A DNA stretch of 60,509 bases from an uncultured Collinsella sp. (GCA_958423535.1 CATZRJ010000004.1:1-60509); one strand, 5' to 3'. Shown: positions 31,281 to 41,240, counted from the first letter of the stretch. Translations and numbers: made by a program. Notes: generated from the sequence alone by a model not told the origin.

Positions 31281-31999
31281 TGCAAAAGGCAATCTATACC
31301 ACCGTCGGGATCGACGAGCTCCTGCCGCATGTCCAGGCGCTCAAGGGCGTCGGCGCGCGCTTTGTGCAAATGCACGCCGAGCGCAACGTCGACGACGGTT
31401 CGTATCGCTTGGTCTATACGTTTATCAACGTTCGGGCTGCTCAGGAGCAGATCGCGCAGGACGGTAGCTATGCGATCGAGAACCTGGTGGTTGAGGGAAT
31501 TGATCAGTACCAGAAGATTCCGTCCATCAGCTCGTACTATCCGGCAGTATTTCCGTTTGAGAACGAAGCGCACGACCTGTTTGGTCTTGCCATTACCGAT
31601 ATGCAGGTCGACTTTAAGGGCTTTTTCTACCAGGTCTCAACGGCCGAGCCCATGAGCGTTATCACGCCCGAGGTGAAGGCTGCGCGCGAGAAGGCCATGA
31701 AGGTCCGCGCGGTTGCAGAGGCCAAGGCGCGCAAGGCTGCGGCCGAAAAGGCTGCCGCTGCCACGGCCACTGCGGGGGAGGGCACTGCGGGCGCCGACGA
31801 TGCTGCGGGCGCTGCCGTCGCCCAGCCCGCTGCGGCTGCCGGCTCCGATACTCAGCACGATGAGGCTGCTGCCAAGGCGGCGCTCAAGGCTGCCGAGATG
31901 GAGGCAAAGCTCGCCGCCATGGATCCCGAGAAAGCGGCCAAGGTCCGTGCGGCGCTTGCCGCAAAGGCCGCCCGCGACAAGCATAAAAAGGAGGCGTAA
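31280..31999 (+). CDS. echD: EchD: NuoC-like hydrogenase subunit with a long Ala/Lys tail
   Basis: 239 residues. The first 125 or so match NuoC/EchD, with SYRLVYTFINVRAAQE and ISSYYPAVFPFENEAHDLFG, the motif at the NuoC-NuoD contact. From about 128 onward the chain is a low-complexity Ala/Lys/Glu tail (KARKAAAEKAAAATATAGEG, then KAALKAAEMEAKLAAMDPEK), over 100 residues, probably helical. Ordinary EchD proteins lack it. The ATG overlaps the echC stop. Role: peripheral arm assembly next to the catalytic subunit; the tail's role is unknown. Confidence 0.9.
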   Translation: MQKAIYTTVGIDELLPHVQALKGVGARFVQMHAERNVDDGSYRLVYTFINVRAAQEQIAQDGSYAIENLVVEGIDQYQKIPSISSYYPAVFPFENEAHDLFGLAITDMQVDFKGFFYQVSTAEPMSVITPEVKAAREKAMKVRAVAEAKARKAAAEKAAAATATAGEGTAGADDAAGAAVAQPAAAAGSDTQHDEAAAKAALKAAEMEAKLAAMDPEKAAKVRAALAAKAARDKHKKEA

Positions 32000-32004
32000 G
32001 GTCC

Positions 32005-33093
32005 ATGGCACATCGCTCCGTTATTCCGTTTGGCCCGCAGCACCCGGTGCTGCCCGAGCCGCTTCATCTGGACCTGGTGATCGAGGACGACCGCGTTCTC
32101 GAGGCAATTCCGCAGATCGGCTTTGTGCACCGCGGACTCGAGAAGCTCACCGAAAAGCGTGACATGCACCAGTTTGGCTACATCGCCGAGCGCATCTGCG
32201 GCATCTGCGCCGTGGGCCACAGCTGCGGCTATGCCAGCGCCTGCGAGCGCATGCTCGACATCGAGGTGCCCGGCCGCGTGCAGTATATCCGCACCATTTT
32301 GCACGAGCTTTCGCGCATCCACTCGCACCTGCTGTGGCTGGGCCTGCTCGCCGATGCCTTTGGCTTCGAGGCGCTGTTCTATCGTTCGTGGACGCTGCGC
32401 GAGCAGATTCTCAAGATTTTTGAGAGCACTTGCGGCGGCCGCGTGATTTTGTCGATCAACGAAATCGGCGGCCTTAAGCACGACATTGAGGACTCCGAGC
32501 TGGCGGGCATTGTCCAGACGCTCGATGCCATGCGTCCCGACTACGAGGCCCTGGTGCATACGTTTTTGGACGACAATAGCTGCGGCGAGCGCCTGCATGG
32601 CGTGGGCACGATCAGCAAGAAGGATGCGCTGGAGCTTTCGATGGTCGGCCCGTTTGGTCGCGCTTCGGGCGTGGACTACGACGTGCGCATGTTCGGCGAC
32701 GGCGCCTATGCGGATCTGGCTGCGTTTGAGCCCATCGTTGCCACCGACGGCGACTGCTATGCCCGCTGTCAGGTGCGTTGTGCCGAGGTCACGCAGGCCA
32801 TGAACATCATTAAGGAGCTTGTGGGCAAGATTCCTCACGACGGTATCGGTGGGCGTACCAAGCTTACGCCGGCCGATGGCGCGCGCGGCGAGGTTGTGAT
32901 TGAGCAGCCGCGCGGCGAGGCGTATTACTATGTGCGCGGCAACGGCACCAAAAATCTGGACCGTTTCCGCGTGCGCACACCGACGTCGCAAAACCTGGCT
33001 GGCCTGACGCATGCGCTGCAGGGTGTGCTCCTTGCCAACGTGCCCATGATTATCCTGACCATTGACCCCTGCATTAGCTGCACGGAAAGGTAG
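32005..33093 (+). CDS. echE: EchE: catalytic large subunit of group 4 [NiFe] hydrogenase
   Basis: 362 residues. The four nickel ligands are present as Cys65 and Cys68 in ERICGICAVGHSCGY and Cys356 and Cys359 in DPCISCTER at the very end. The protein stops three residues after the last Cys, so there is no C-terminal peptide for a maturation protease, as I recall for some Ech/CooH-type enzymes. FGPQHPVLPEPLHLDL and GFVHRGLEKLTEKR are also family-typical. It reduces protons to H2 with ferredoxin electrons or runs in reverse. No hyp maturation gene is in the window. Five bases separate it from echD. Confidence 0.95.
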   Translation: MAHRSVIPFGPQHPVLPEPLHLDLVIEDDRVLEAIPQIGFVHRGLEKLTEKRDMHQFGYIAERICGICAVGHSCGYASACERMLDIEVPGRVQYIRTILHELSRIHSHLLWLGLLADAFGFEALFYRSWTLREQILKIFESTCGGRVILSINEIGGLKHDIEDSELAGIVQTLDAMRPDYEALVHTFLDDNSCGERLHGVGTISKKDALELSMVGPFGRASGVDYDVRMFGDGAYADLAAFEPIVATDGDCYARCQVRCAEVTQAMNIIKELVGKIPHDGIGGRTKLTPADGARGEVVIEQPRGEAYYYVRGNGTKNLDRFRVRTPTSQNLAGLTHALQGVLLANVPMIILTIDPCISCTER

Positions 33094-33100
33094 GCGCGGC

Positions 33101-33442
33101 ATGAGTTTGCTGACATTTGCCAAGACGGCCTTGGGCTCTATGGTCAAGCGGCCGGTCACGGTGTGCTATCCGCAGGAGAAGCTGACGGCGCCCGAGCGTT
33201 TGCGCGGACATATCGTCAACGACATGGACGCGTGCATCTGCTGCGGCATGTGCGCACGTCGCTGCCCGGCGGGCGCGCTCGCGGTCGATCGCAAGGGCGG
33301 GACGTGGTCAATCGACCCGTACGCCTGCGTGGTGTGCGGCGAGTGCATCGAGAGCTGCCCCAAACACTGCCTGACTATGGACACCGCCCGCACTCCAGTC
33401 GCAGCGGACAAGACTCCCACGGTAGAAACCAAGTCGGAATAG
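33101..33442 (+). CDS. echF: EchF: 2[4Fe-4S] ferredoxin-like hydrogenase subunit
   Basis: 113 residues with two classic clusters: CICCGMCARRCPAGAL (about 45-60) and CVVCGECIESCPKHCL (about 74-89). It is the entry point for electrons from ferredoxin and passes them to EchC. The N-terminus (LTFAKTALGSMVKRPVTVCYP) is typical of NuoI/EchF proteins. The ATG at 33101 lies seven bases past the echE stop. Last gene of the operon; a perfect terminator hairpin follows 10 bases past its stop. Confidence 0.93.
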   Translation: MSLLTFAKTALGSMVKRPVTVCYPQEKLTAPERLRGHIVNDMDACICCGMCARRCPAGALAVDRKGGTWSIDPYACVVCGECIESCPKHCLTMDTARTPVAADKTPTVETKSE

Positions 33443-33452
33443 AGCTGGAATA

Positions 33453-33486
33453 GGGGCCGGTGGGGCAAAATTGCCCCACCGGCCCC
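33453..33486. terminator. Terminator of the Ech operon
   Basis: A perfect 16-base-pair stem GGGGCCGGTGGGGCAA with its complement and an AA-type two-base loop, 10 bases past echF. No long T run follows. Confidence 0.75.
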
Positions 33487-33518
33487 GCGCGTGAACGTGC
33501 GGCTAAGCCTCCGCGAAC

Positions 33519-33670
33519 AAAACTATGCCGGTTTACTACGATAAATCGCCTACCCTCAACCACGCCGCATTTGGCAAAACAAAAACCGCAGGTAGACGGC
33601 TTGCAGTTTTGTGAAAAAGTCGCGCGTGATCGGCGACCTCGTTTTTATCGTAGTAAACCGGCATAGTTTT
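33519..33670 (+). repeat. Palindromic element C (type 1 arms)
   Basis: 152 bases with perfect 27-base arms (33519-33545 and 33644-33670). The arm starts AAAACTATGCCGGTTTAC as in element A, then differs (TACGATAAA). The interior has CCCTCAACCAC and AAAACCGCAGGTAGACGG. The right flank TTTTGAAATGGCACC matches the flank of A and E. It lies between two genes on the same strand, unlike the other four. The 33443-33911 gap also holds the Ech terminator, a diverged linker motif near 33715 and the adhesin promoter region. Confidence 0.85.
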
Positions 33671-33780
33671 GAAATGGCACCATATCCGTAACAGCCTTTG
33701 ATCCCCCGGGGATGGAGGAAAACGGGCCCTTTTGTCCCGTCAATCTTGAATCGCACCCGTTTTCCTGCGAAAACCCTCGT

Positions 33781-33859
33781 GTCTCAACTTTGTTGAGACA
33801 TTTGTCTCACGCCTAAAATCGAATCTGGAACATGTGTCACCTACCCTAATTGTGTCTCA
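33781..33859 (+). promoter_or_regulatory. TGTCTCA-type repeats upstream of the surface protein
   Basis: A perfect inverted repeat GTCTCAAC-TTT-GTTGAGAC (33781-33799), then TGTCTCAC (33803-33810) and TGTCTCAT (33853-33860), all within 130 bases of the start codon. They look like binding sites for a dimeric repressor or activator of the adhesin gene. Confidence 0.45.
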
Positions 33860-33911
33860 TTCCGTAACTTTAGGCTGATGCAAGGTCTGAGCCCGCGAGA
33901 AGGGAGACGCG

Positions 33912-36900
33912 ATGGGTAAGTACACGAGGGGTCTCTTGGCGGTGATACTGGCCGTGGCGCTGGTGTTGCCGGCTGCAGCATTTGCCATGCTGCCCGAGGC
34001 CAACGCCAGGTCCAGCACCGGAATGGACGGACCGGAAGCGACAAAGGTAGTCGACCACGGCACCAGTAACCATTGGAAGTTCTGGGCGGGCGGCTATGAC
34101 GGCAGTAAGGTCACGACGCAAAACGTCGGCCGAATTTGGACGGATAAGACGGTCCAAGCAATCGATGACGGGAAATCGGACTTTTTGACCACGCTTTCGG
34201 CGATGTCTTCGACATCCGATACAACGTCGCTGGTTTCCAAGCCGCTCGACATCGTGATGGTGCTCGATGCCTCTGGCTCAATGGATGATTCTATGGGTGG
34301 TGGAGATTCTACCAAGCGTATCGTTGCGCTCAAGAATGCTGCCAACCACTTTATCGACACCATTGCCGAGCAAAACAAGAGCATTAAGGATGCGAGCAAA
34401 CAGCACCAAGTTGCCATCGTTAAGTTTGCAGGAAAGAAGACTGACTGGATCGGCAATGACACCTATCGCGATGGCGGCTATAGCTACAACTACTCGCAGA
34501 CCATGCAAAAGCTGATGGCGTGCTCAGACGACGGCGCAGAGAGTCTCAGGAGCACGATTAACTCCATCAAGCCTGCCGGTGCCACGCGTGCCGACTATGG
34601 CATGGACCTGGTCAAGGGCATCACTTCTGGTCGCGAAGGCGCCCAGAAGATCGTCGTGTTCTTCACCGATGGCTCACCTACGAGCTCTCGTGATTTTGAG
34701 CCCGCGGTCGCTAGGGACGCCATCAATACCGCCAAGACCATAAAGAGCGGCGGGGCGACCATTTATACCATCGGTATCTTCAACGGTGCGAAGCCGGACG
34801 ACGATCCAACAAGCAACGACACGAGCAATAAGAATAAGTTCATGCATGCCGTGTCGAGTAACTATCCGGAGGCCACATCGTCCGTAAGCCATGGCCTTTT
34901 TGGAACTGAGAAGTGGAATGTCAATTTTGGCAACCCCGTTGCCGGTGCCAGCTACTACAAGTCGGCGACCAACGCCGCCGAGCTTGATCAGGTCTTTAAG
35001 GACATCTCGAGTGCCATTACGTCGGGCAAGGGTTTCCCGACCAAGGTCGAGGGCAACAATCCCAACGGCTCCGGTTACATCACATTCGAGGACGAGCTGG
35101 GTGCCTTCATGCAAGTCGACGGGTTTACCGGTGCTGAGTACAACGGCAAGACCTATGGCGCCGCTACCAAGTCGACCGATGGCAATATCGATACCTATAC
35201 GTTTGATGGCGAGCTCGCTCACCTGGTGATCACGGTCGACCGCGCGGACGAGAATAATCCGCAGCGCGGTGACATCGTGACGGTCAAGGTCCCCGCATCG
35301 CTCATTCCGCTGCGTCGCTTTACCGTTGACAAGTCGGCGGGTACGTTTGTGGTTGACTCCACGGATGCCATCTCGCCTATCCGCGTGGTGTATGCATCGA
35401 GCGTAAAGTCTATTGCGCGCGCGAATCTGTTTACTCCCAATAACGTTCCGGGGCTGCAGGATTATATCGACAAGCACAAGGACGCCGATTCCAATACCGT
35501 CAGCTTCTATGCCAACAAATGGACCGGCGACGATGCGGGCGATACGGTCGCAAGCTTTGAGCCTGCTGCTACGAATAGTTACTACTACTTCCAAAAGCTA
35601 ACGCCCGTCTACACAGATGCGGCTTGCACCAAGCTTGCAACGGAAAAGCCTTCGGGCTCTAAGACCTATTGGTACAAAGATGAGTTTATGGCGCAGAACT
35701 CGTCGGGCGCGCCGTACGATGATTCCGTTTCGATTCCGGTTAAGGGAAGCGAGCTTGAAAGCTTTGAAGGCGCTTTGGTAAAGGAAGACAATCACTGGTC
35801 GATTAAGGCTGGTACCGCGCGCCTCGCCTTTATCAATCAGCTTCACACCACCAAGGAACGTGTTGGCGGAAACCCGACTGACACCGCACGCGACGTAATC
35901 AATCCCCAGTGGAACAACACGAAGGTTGTTTCCGGCGCGACGAAGGTCAATGTCTATCTGGGCAATAACGGCAAGATTAACTTTACGCTCAATACCAAGC
36001 CGACAACGTTGACAACTGCCGACTTTGGCCTGGTCAAGGTGCTCGAGGGACGCGACTGGACGAATGAGGACAAGTTTGAGTTTGGCCTGACGTCCGAGGG
36101 CAACGCCCCGATGCCTGAGTCCAAGATTGCGGTTGCAACAAAGGGCCATGCGGGCATTAGCTTCGGCGAGATTGCCTATGACAAGCCGGGCACGTATGTC
36201 TACAAGGTTAGCGAGAAGCATGCCGGGACCACGGTCGACGGCATCGCCTACAGCGACAACGTTGCAGAGTTCACCGTGACAGTGAAGCCCAATGAGAAGG
36301 GCAAGCTTGAGGCTTCTGCGACGAAGACCTCGGGCGAGACCGAGTTCAAGAACACCTATGCTGCGGATCATGTTGAGTCCAGTGTTACCGACCAGATCAA
36401 GGCGACCAAGTCCCTGACCGGCCGCGACCTCGAGGCAGACGAGTTCAGCTTTGAGCTGCGCGAGGTTAAGGGCGAGGGCTCGGAGCTTATCGAGACTGTA
36501 AAGAATGACGCCAACGGCAACGTTGCGTTCAGCCCCATCGAGTACACCGAGATCGGTCAGCACACCTACACGTTGCGCGAGGTCAAGGGCAACGCTGGTG
36601 GCATCACCTACGACGAAAACGTCTACACCATCGTGACGACCATCAGCGATAACGGTAAGGGCCAGCTGGTGGCTACGCATAAGCTGAAGGGTGCCGAGGA
36701 CGTTAAGAGCATCGAGTTCAAGAACGCTTACAATCTGACCCCCAAGAGCTTCAGCGTCACCGATAAGATCACCGCGACCAAGGTCCTGGCTGGCCGCGAC
36801 CTCAAGGACGGCGAGTTCAACTTCGAGCTCGTCGAGGGCGACGATGTTGTCGCCACCGGCACCAACGACGCTCGCGGCAAGATTGCGATGAGTGCCGTCG

Positions 36901-39900
36901 AGTACACCGCGGCAGGCGAGCACACCTACACGCTGCGCGAGGTCAACGGCGGAACCGCCAGCAACGGCATCTCCTACGACGGCAAGACCTATACCATCGT
37001 GACCACCATCACCGACAACGGTGACGGTACGCTCAGTGCTACGCACAAGCTGCAGGGCGCCGAGCCCGCCGAGACCGCCGAGTTCAAGAATTCCTACAAC
37101 GTGACGCCGTCTAGCTCCAGCGTCACCGACCAGATCACCGCGACCAAGGTTCTGGACGGCCGCGACCTCAAGGACGGCGAGTTCTCCTTCGAGCTCGTCG
37201 AGGGCGAGGGCGAGGGCGCCGAGGTCGTCGCCACCGGCAAGAATGCCGCCGACGGCAAGATCACGATGAGCGCCATCGAGTACACCGAGGCCGGAACGCA
37301 CACCTACACGCTGCGCGAGGTCCCGGGCGACGCCAGCAACGGGATCACTTACGACGGCAAGACCTACACCGTCGAGACCGTCGTCAAGGACAACGGCGAC
37401 GGCACGCTCGGCGTAGAGCACAAGCTGAAGGGCGCCGACGAGGCGAAGTTCACCAACTCCTACAGGCCTGGCTCCAAGGACTCCAGCGTCACCGACCTGA
37501 TCAAGGCGACCAAGTCACTGACCGGGCGCGACCTCAAGGCTGGCGAGTTCCGTTTCGAGCTCGTCGAGGGCAATAGCGTGGTCGCCACCGGCACCAACAA
37601 TGCCGACGGCAAGATCGTGATGGATCCCGTCACCTACACTGAGACTGGCGAGCACACCTACACGCTGCGCGAGACCAAGGCCGGCACCACCGAAAACGGC
37701 ATTACTTACAGCACCGCTGAGTACACTATTGTGACCATCGTCAAGGACAACGGCGACGGCACCCTCAGCGTGGAGCACAAGCTGCAAAACGACGAGAAGG
37801 CGACCTTTGAGAACGCCTATAACGTGACGCCCAAGGATTCCAGCGTTACCGACAAGATCAAGGCGACCAAGTACCTGACCGGACGCGACATGGCTGAGGG
37901 CGAGTTCTCCTTCGAGCTCGTCGAGGGCAACGAGGTCGTCGCTAGGGGCACCAACGCTGCCGACGGCAAGATTACGATGAGCGAGATCACCTACAACGAG
38001 CCCGGCAAGCACACCTACACGCTGCGCGAGGTCCCGGGCGACGCCGGCAACGGCATCACCTACGATGGCAAGACCTACACCATCGAGACGACCATCACCG
38101 ACAAGGGCGACGGCACGCTCGAGGCGAAGCATGTCCTGAAGGGCGACGACGAGGCGAAGTTCAGCAACAGCTACAAGCCGAATCCTGGTGAGTTCAGCGT
38201 CACCGACCAGATCACCGCGACCAAGGTTCTGGACGGCCGCGAGCTTGCTGCCGGCGAGTTCTCCTTCGAGCTCGTCGAGGGTAACGATGTCGTCGCCACC
38301 GGCACCAACGCTGCCGACGGCAAGATCACGATGAGCGCCGTGAAGTACACCGAGGCTGGCAAGCACACTTACACGCTGCGCGAGGTCAACGGCGGAACCA
38401 CCAGCAAGGGCATCACTTACAGCACCGCCGAATACACCATCGAGACCACCATCACCGACAACGGCGACGGCACGCTCGAGGCGAAGCATGTCCTGAAGGG
38501 CGACGAACTCGCCGAGTTCAAGAATACCTACAGCGTGATCCCGCTCGATGCAGAGCTCGACTTTGACCTGAGCAAGGCCGTTGACGGCCGCGACTGGACG
38601 GATGCAGACGAGTTCAGCTTTACCATCACCGCTCCCGAGGGCGCCCCGCTGCCCGATCCCGCAACCGTAACCGTGAGCAAGAAGGACGCGAAGGATGGCA
38701 TCGCCGCCATCAACTTCGGCAAGATTCGCTACACGGCTGCCGGAACCTACAAATATGAGATCCGCGAGAACGCGGGCAACGCGGCGGGCATGACGTATGA
38801 CGGACATGTCGCGACCGCCGAAGTGGCCGTGACCGAGAACGGCGAGGGCGTCCTGACCGCCAACGTCACCAAGAAGGAAAGCGGCCGCTTCACCAACACG
38901 TACCGCACTGAGCTCGATTACGCCGCGGCCGGCGGCCTTAAGCTCAGCAAGACCCTCTCCGGACGTCCCATGACCGAGGGCCAGTTTAGCTTTACCGTGA
39001 CGCCCGCCGACGAGGCTTCGGCCAACGCACTTGGTCTGCTGCCCGGGGCCAACACTTTCAAGTCTCCTGCGACGGCAGAGGCAACGGTCGGTCTGATTGA
39101 CATTCTAGCGGGCCATGAGGTCAAGTTTATGCAGGCTGACGCCGGCAAGACCTTCAAATACACCGTGGCCGAGAAGAACGACGGCAAGCCCGGCTACACC
39201 TACGATAGCGCCGAGCGCACCGTGACGATCGCTATCGCTGACGATGGTGCCGGTACGCTCACTGCCACCACGACCGTTACTGGCAACCCCGACAAGGGAA
39301 CGCTGGTAACCGAGTACGAGACTGGTGCCGCTGCGGTCGAGAGCGCCGTGGTCCCGTTCGTCAACAGCTATAGCGCCACGACCGATGCACCTGGTGGTGC
39401 CGTTGCTCAGGTCGTTGCCACCAAGACCCTGACCGGCCGTCCGCTGGCCGACGGCGAGTTCTACTTTGGTATCGCCTATGCGGGCGAGACGGAAGCCATC
39501 GGCGGCACGTGCGTTACCAACGTTAACGGCCAGGTGAGCTTTGGCGAGCTGCATTACACGACCGAGATGCTTGCCGACCTGGTAAACGCCCGCCGCGCCA
39601 TCCGCACCGACACGGATGCCAAGCTTGCGTGGACCATCAACTACACGGCGTTTGAGTACACGTCCCCGCTTGCAGCAAAGGGTATTACCGCCGCGAAGTC
39701 GAGCTTTAGCTTTAAGGTCATCGTCGTCGACAACGGCGACGGTACCCTGACGGCAAAGCCTGACTACGGTGGCGTCGAGCCTGTGTTCGAGAACGTCTAC
39801 GGCGCCGATGCCGTTGACGCCGCGCTCGCCGGCACCAAGAAGCTCCAGGCTGCCGAGGGCCTGACCCCGGCAGACATTGCGGGCAAGTTCACCTTTACCG

Positions 39901-41231
39901 TGACTGCCGATGAGGCGGGCGCCCCGATGCCCGAGCGCGCGACCGCAACCAACGACGCGGCCGGCAACGTGGACTTTGGCAAGATCCACTTTACGCTTGA
40001 GGACCTCAACCGCGCCTTGGGCGTGACGATCGATGCTTCTGACGACGCATTAAGCGACGCCGAAGCCAACGCCGACGAGGCCGAGGTTGACGCCGACGCC
40101 GCTGACGGCGACGCTGCCGACACCGACGAGTCCGAGCCCGCAGCCCCCACCGCTCCGCGTTCGCACACCTTTACCTACACGGTGGCCGAGTCCGGTAGCG
40201 CCCCTGGCGTGACCAATGACACCAACGCCACGCGCAAGGTTTCCTACACCGTGACTGACGACGGTGCCGGACATCTGAGTGTCGTGCGCAACGGCGACGA
40301 CGGTGCGGACTTCACGTTCACCAACACGTACAGCGTGGCGCCCGCCGACTCTTCCGTGACCGATCAGGTCAAGACGGTTAAGCGTCTGACCGGACGCGAC
40401 CTTGCAGCCGGCGAGTTCACGTTTGATCTGCTCGAGGACGGCGTGGTTGTCGCCAGTGGCACCAACGACGCCAACGGCAACGTTGCACTAAGCCCGATTC
40501 GCTACGAGGCGCCCGGTACACACACGTACACGCTGCGCGAGGCTTGCCCCAACGCGCTCGGCCTGTACAAGGGCGTCACCTATGACGGCACGACCTACAC
40601 CGTCGTGACCACCGTCTCCGACAACGGCGACGGTACGCTGACCGCGACGCACAAGCTCGAGGGAACCACCGAGTCGGCTGGCTTTACCAACAAGTATCAC
40701 GCCATGCCTACCCAGGTCTCCATCGGTGCCATCAAGGTGCTCGAGGGACGCGAGCTCAAGAAGGACGAGTTTAGCTTTAAGCTCGTTGGCGAGGACGCCG
40801 AGTCCACCGTCACCAACGACGCCGACGGCAAGATCAACTTCGACAAGCTCGAGTACGACGAGCCCGGTACGTACGTCTACACCATCAGCGAGGTCAAGGG
40901 CGACGAGGCCGGTATGACCTACGACAAGTCCGTCTTTACCGCGACCGTTAACGTGGTCGATGACGGCGAGGGCAACCTCAAGGCGAACGTCGCCTTTACC
41001 AAGGGCGACAAGAGCGTCGAGGGTATCGTGTTCAACAACACGTACAAGAAGCCCGAGACGCCCGTGCCGGCGCCCGATCCCGGCACGCCCAAGACGGTGA
41101 CGAACATCGTCAAGACGGTCAAGGGCTTCCTGCCTACTACGGGCGACCAGCAGGCTGCCGCACTGCTCATGGCGTTTGTTATCGCCATGGCCGGCGTCGG
41201 AGCCCTAGTCTGGGGTATCCGTAAGCGCTAG
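33912..41231 (+). CDS. Giant LPXTG surface protein: VWA domain plus about 13 Spy0128/FctA-like domains
   Basis: 2,439 residues. Signal peptide (GLLAVILAVALVLPAAAFA, about 7-25). A VWA domain with the MIDAS motif DASGSMD starts near 113. From about 700 to 2380 come 13 isopeptide-type domains, each opening near KVLxGRDL...EFSFEL, with TYTLRE in the middle and FKNTY or a variant at the end; in Spy0128-type pilins such Lys and Asn form an isopeptide bond. Domains 2-7 are nearly alike even at the DNA level (36370-38530). An acidic Asp/Ala/Glu stretch lies near 2040-2080. The sorting signal LPTTG (about 2407) precedes a hydrophobic segment and GIRKR. Likely adhesin or pilus tip; no sortase is in the window. 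Confidence 0.92.
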   Translation: MGKYTRGLLAVILAVALVLPAAAFAMLPEANARSSTGMDGPEATKVVDHGTSNHWKFWAGGYDGSKVTTQNVGRIWTDKTVQAIDDGKSDFLTTLSAMSSTSDTTSLVSKPLDIVMVLDASGSMDDSMGGGDSTKRIVALKNAANHFIDTIAEQNKSIKDASKQHQVAIVKFAGKKTDWIGNDTYRDGGYSYNYSQTMQKLMACSDDGAESLRSTINSIKPAGATRADYGMDLVKGITSGREGAQKIVVFFTDGSPTSSRDFEPAVARDAINTAKTIKSGGATIYTIGIFNGAKPDDDPTSNDTSNKNKFMHAVSSNYPEATSSVSHGLFGTEKWNVNFGNPVAGASYYKSATNAAELDQVFKDISSAITSGKGFPTKVEGNNPNGSGYITFEDELGAFMQVDGFTGAEYNGKTYGAATKSTDGNIDTYTFDGELAHLVITVDRADENNPQRGDIVTVKVPASLIPLRRFTVDKSAGTFVVDSTDAISPIRVVYASSVKSIARANLFTPNNVPGLQDYIDKHKDADSNTVSFYANKWTGDDAGDTVASFEPAATNSYYYFQKLTPVYTDAACTKLATEKPSGSKTYWYKDEFMAQNSSGAPYDDSVSIPVKGSELESFEGALVKEDNHWSIKAGTARLAFINQLHTTKERVGGNPTDTARDVINPQWNNTKVVSGATKVNVYLGNNGKINFTLNTKPTTLTTADFGLVKVLEGRDWTNEDKFEFGLTSEGNAPMPESKIAVATKGHAGISFGEIAYDKPGTYVYKVSEKHAGTTVDGIAYSDNVAEFTVTVKPNEKGKLEASATKTSGETEFKNTYAADHVESSVTDQIKATKSLTGRDLEADEFSFELREVKGEGSELIETVKNDANGNVAFSPIEYTEIGQHTYTLREVKGNAGGITYDENVYTIVTTISDNGKGQLVATHKLKGAEDVKSIEFKNAYNLTPKSFSVTDKITATKVLAGRDLKDGEFNFELVEGDDVVATGTNDARGKIAMSAVEYTAAGEHTYTLREVNGGTASNGISYDGKTYTIVTTITDNGDGTLSATHKLQGAEPAETAEFKNSYNVTPSSSSVTDQITATKVLDGRDLKDGEFSFELVEGEGEGAEVVATGKNAADGKITMSAIEYTEAGTHTYTLREVPGDASNGITYDGKTYTVETVVKDNGDGTLGVEHKLKGADEAKFTNSYRPGSKDSSVTDLIKATKSLTGRDLKAGEFRFELVEGNSVVATGTNNADGKIVMDPVTYTETGEHTYTLRETKAGTTENGITYSTAEYTIVTIVKDNGDGTLSVEHKLQNDEKATFENAYNVTPKDSSVTDKIKATKYLTGRDMAEGEFSFELVEGNEVVARGTNAADGKITMSEITYNEPGKHTYTLREVPGDAGNGITYDGKTYTIETTITDKGDGTLEAKHVLKGDDEAKFSNSYKPNPGEFSVTDQITATKVLDGRELAAGEFSFELVEGNDVVATGTNAADGKITMSAVKYTEAGKHTYTLREVNGGTTSKGITYSTAEYTIETTITDNGDGTLEAKHVLKGDELAEFKNTYSVIPLDAELDFDLSKAVDGRDWTDADEFSFTITAPEGAPLPDPATVTVSKKDAKDGIAAINFGKIRYTAAGTYKYEIRENAGNAAGMTYDGHVATAEVAVTENGEGVLTANVTKKESGRFTNTYRTELDYAAAGGLKLSKTLSGRPMTEGQFSFTVTPADEASANALGLLPGANTFKSPATAEATVGLIDILAGHEVKFMQADAGKTFKYTVAEKNDGKPGYTYDSAERTVTIAIADDGAGTLTATTTVTGNPDKGTLVTEYETGAAAVESAVVPFVNSYSATTDAPGGAVAQVVATKTLTGRPLADGEFYFGIAYAGETEAIGGTCVTNVNGQVSFGELHYTTEMLADLVNARRAIRTDTDAKLAWTINYTAFEYTSPLAAKGITAAKSSFSFKVIVVDNGDGTLTAKPDYGGVEPVFENVYGADAVDAALAGTKKLQAAEGLTPADIAGKFTFTVTADEAGAPMPERATATNDAAGNVDFGKIHFTLEDLNRALGVTIDASDDALSDAEANADEAEVDADAADGDAADTDESEPAAPTAPRSHTFTYTVAESGSAPGVTNDTNATRKVSYTVTDDGAGHLSVVRNGDDGADFTFTNTYSVAPADSSVTDQVKTVKRLTGRDLAAGEFTFDLLEDGVVVASGTNDANGNVALSPIRYEAPGTHTYTLREACPNALGLYKGVTYDGTTYTVVTTVSDNGDGTLTATHKLEGTTESAGFTNKYHAMPTQVSIGAIKVLEGRELKKDEFSFKLVGEDAESTVTNDADGKINFDKLEYDEPGTYVYTISEVKGDEAGMTYDKSVFTATVNVVDDGEGNLKANVAFTKGDKSVEGIVFNNTYKKPETPVPAPDPGTPKTVTNIVKTVKGFLPTTGDQQAAALLMAFVIAMAGVGALVWGIRKR

Positions 41232-41240
41232 GCGCGCTGA

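Noticed and set aside
35598..37421. Long minus-strand frames opposite the surface protein (also 37515-38807)
   Set aside because: Generated by the repeated high-GC domains; no start signals and only low-complexity Val/Leu/Gly-rich sequence.
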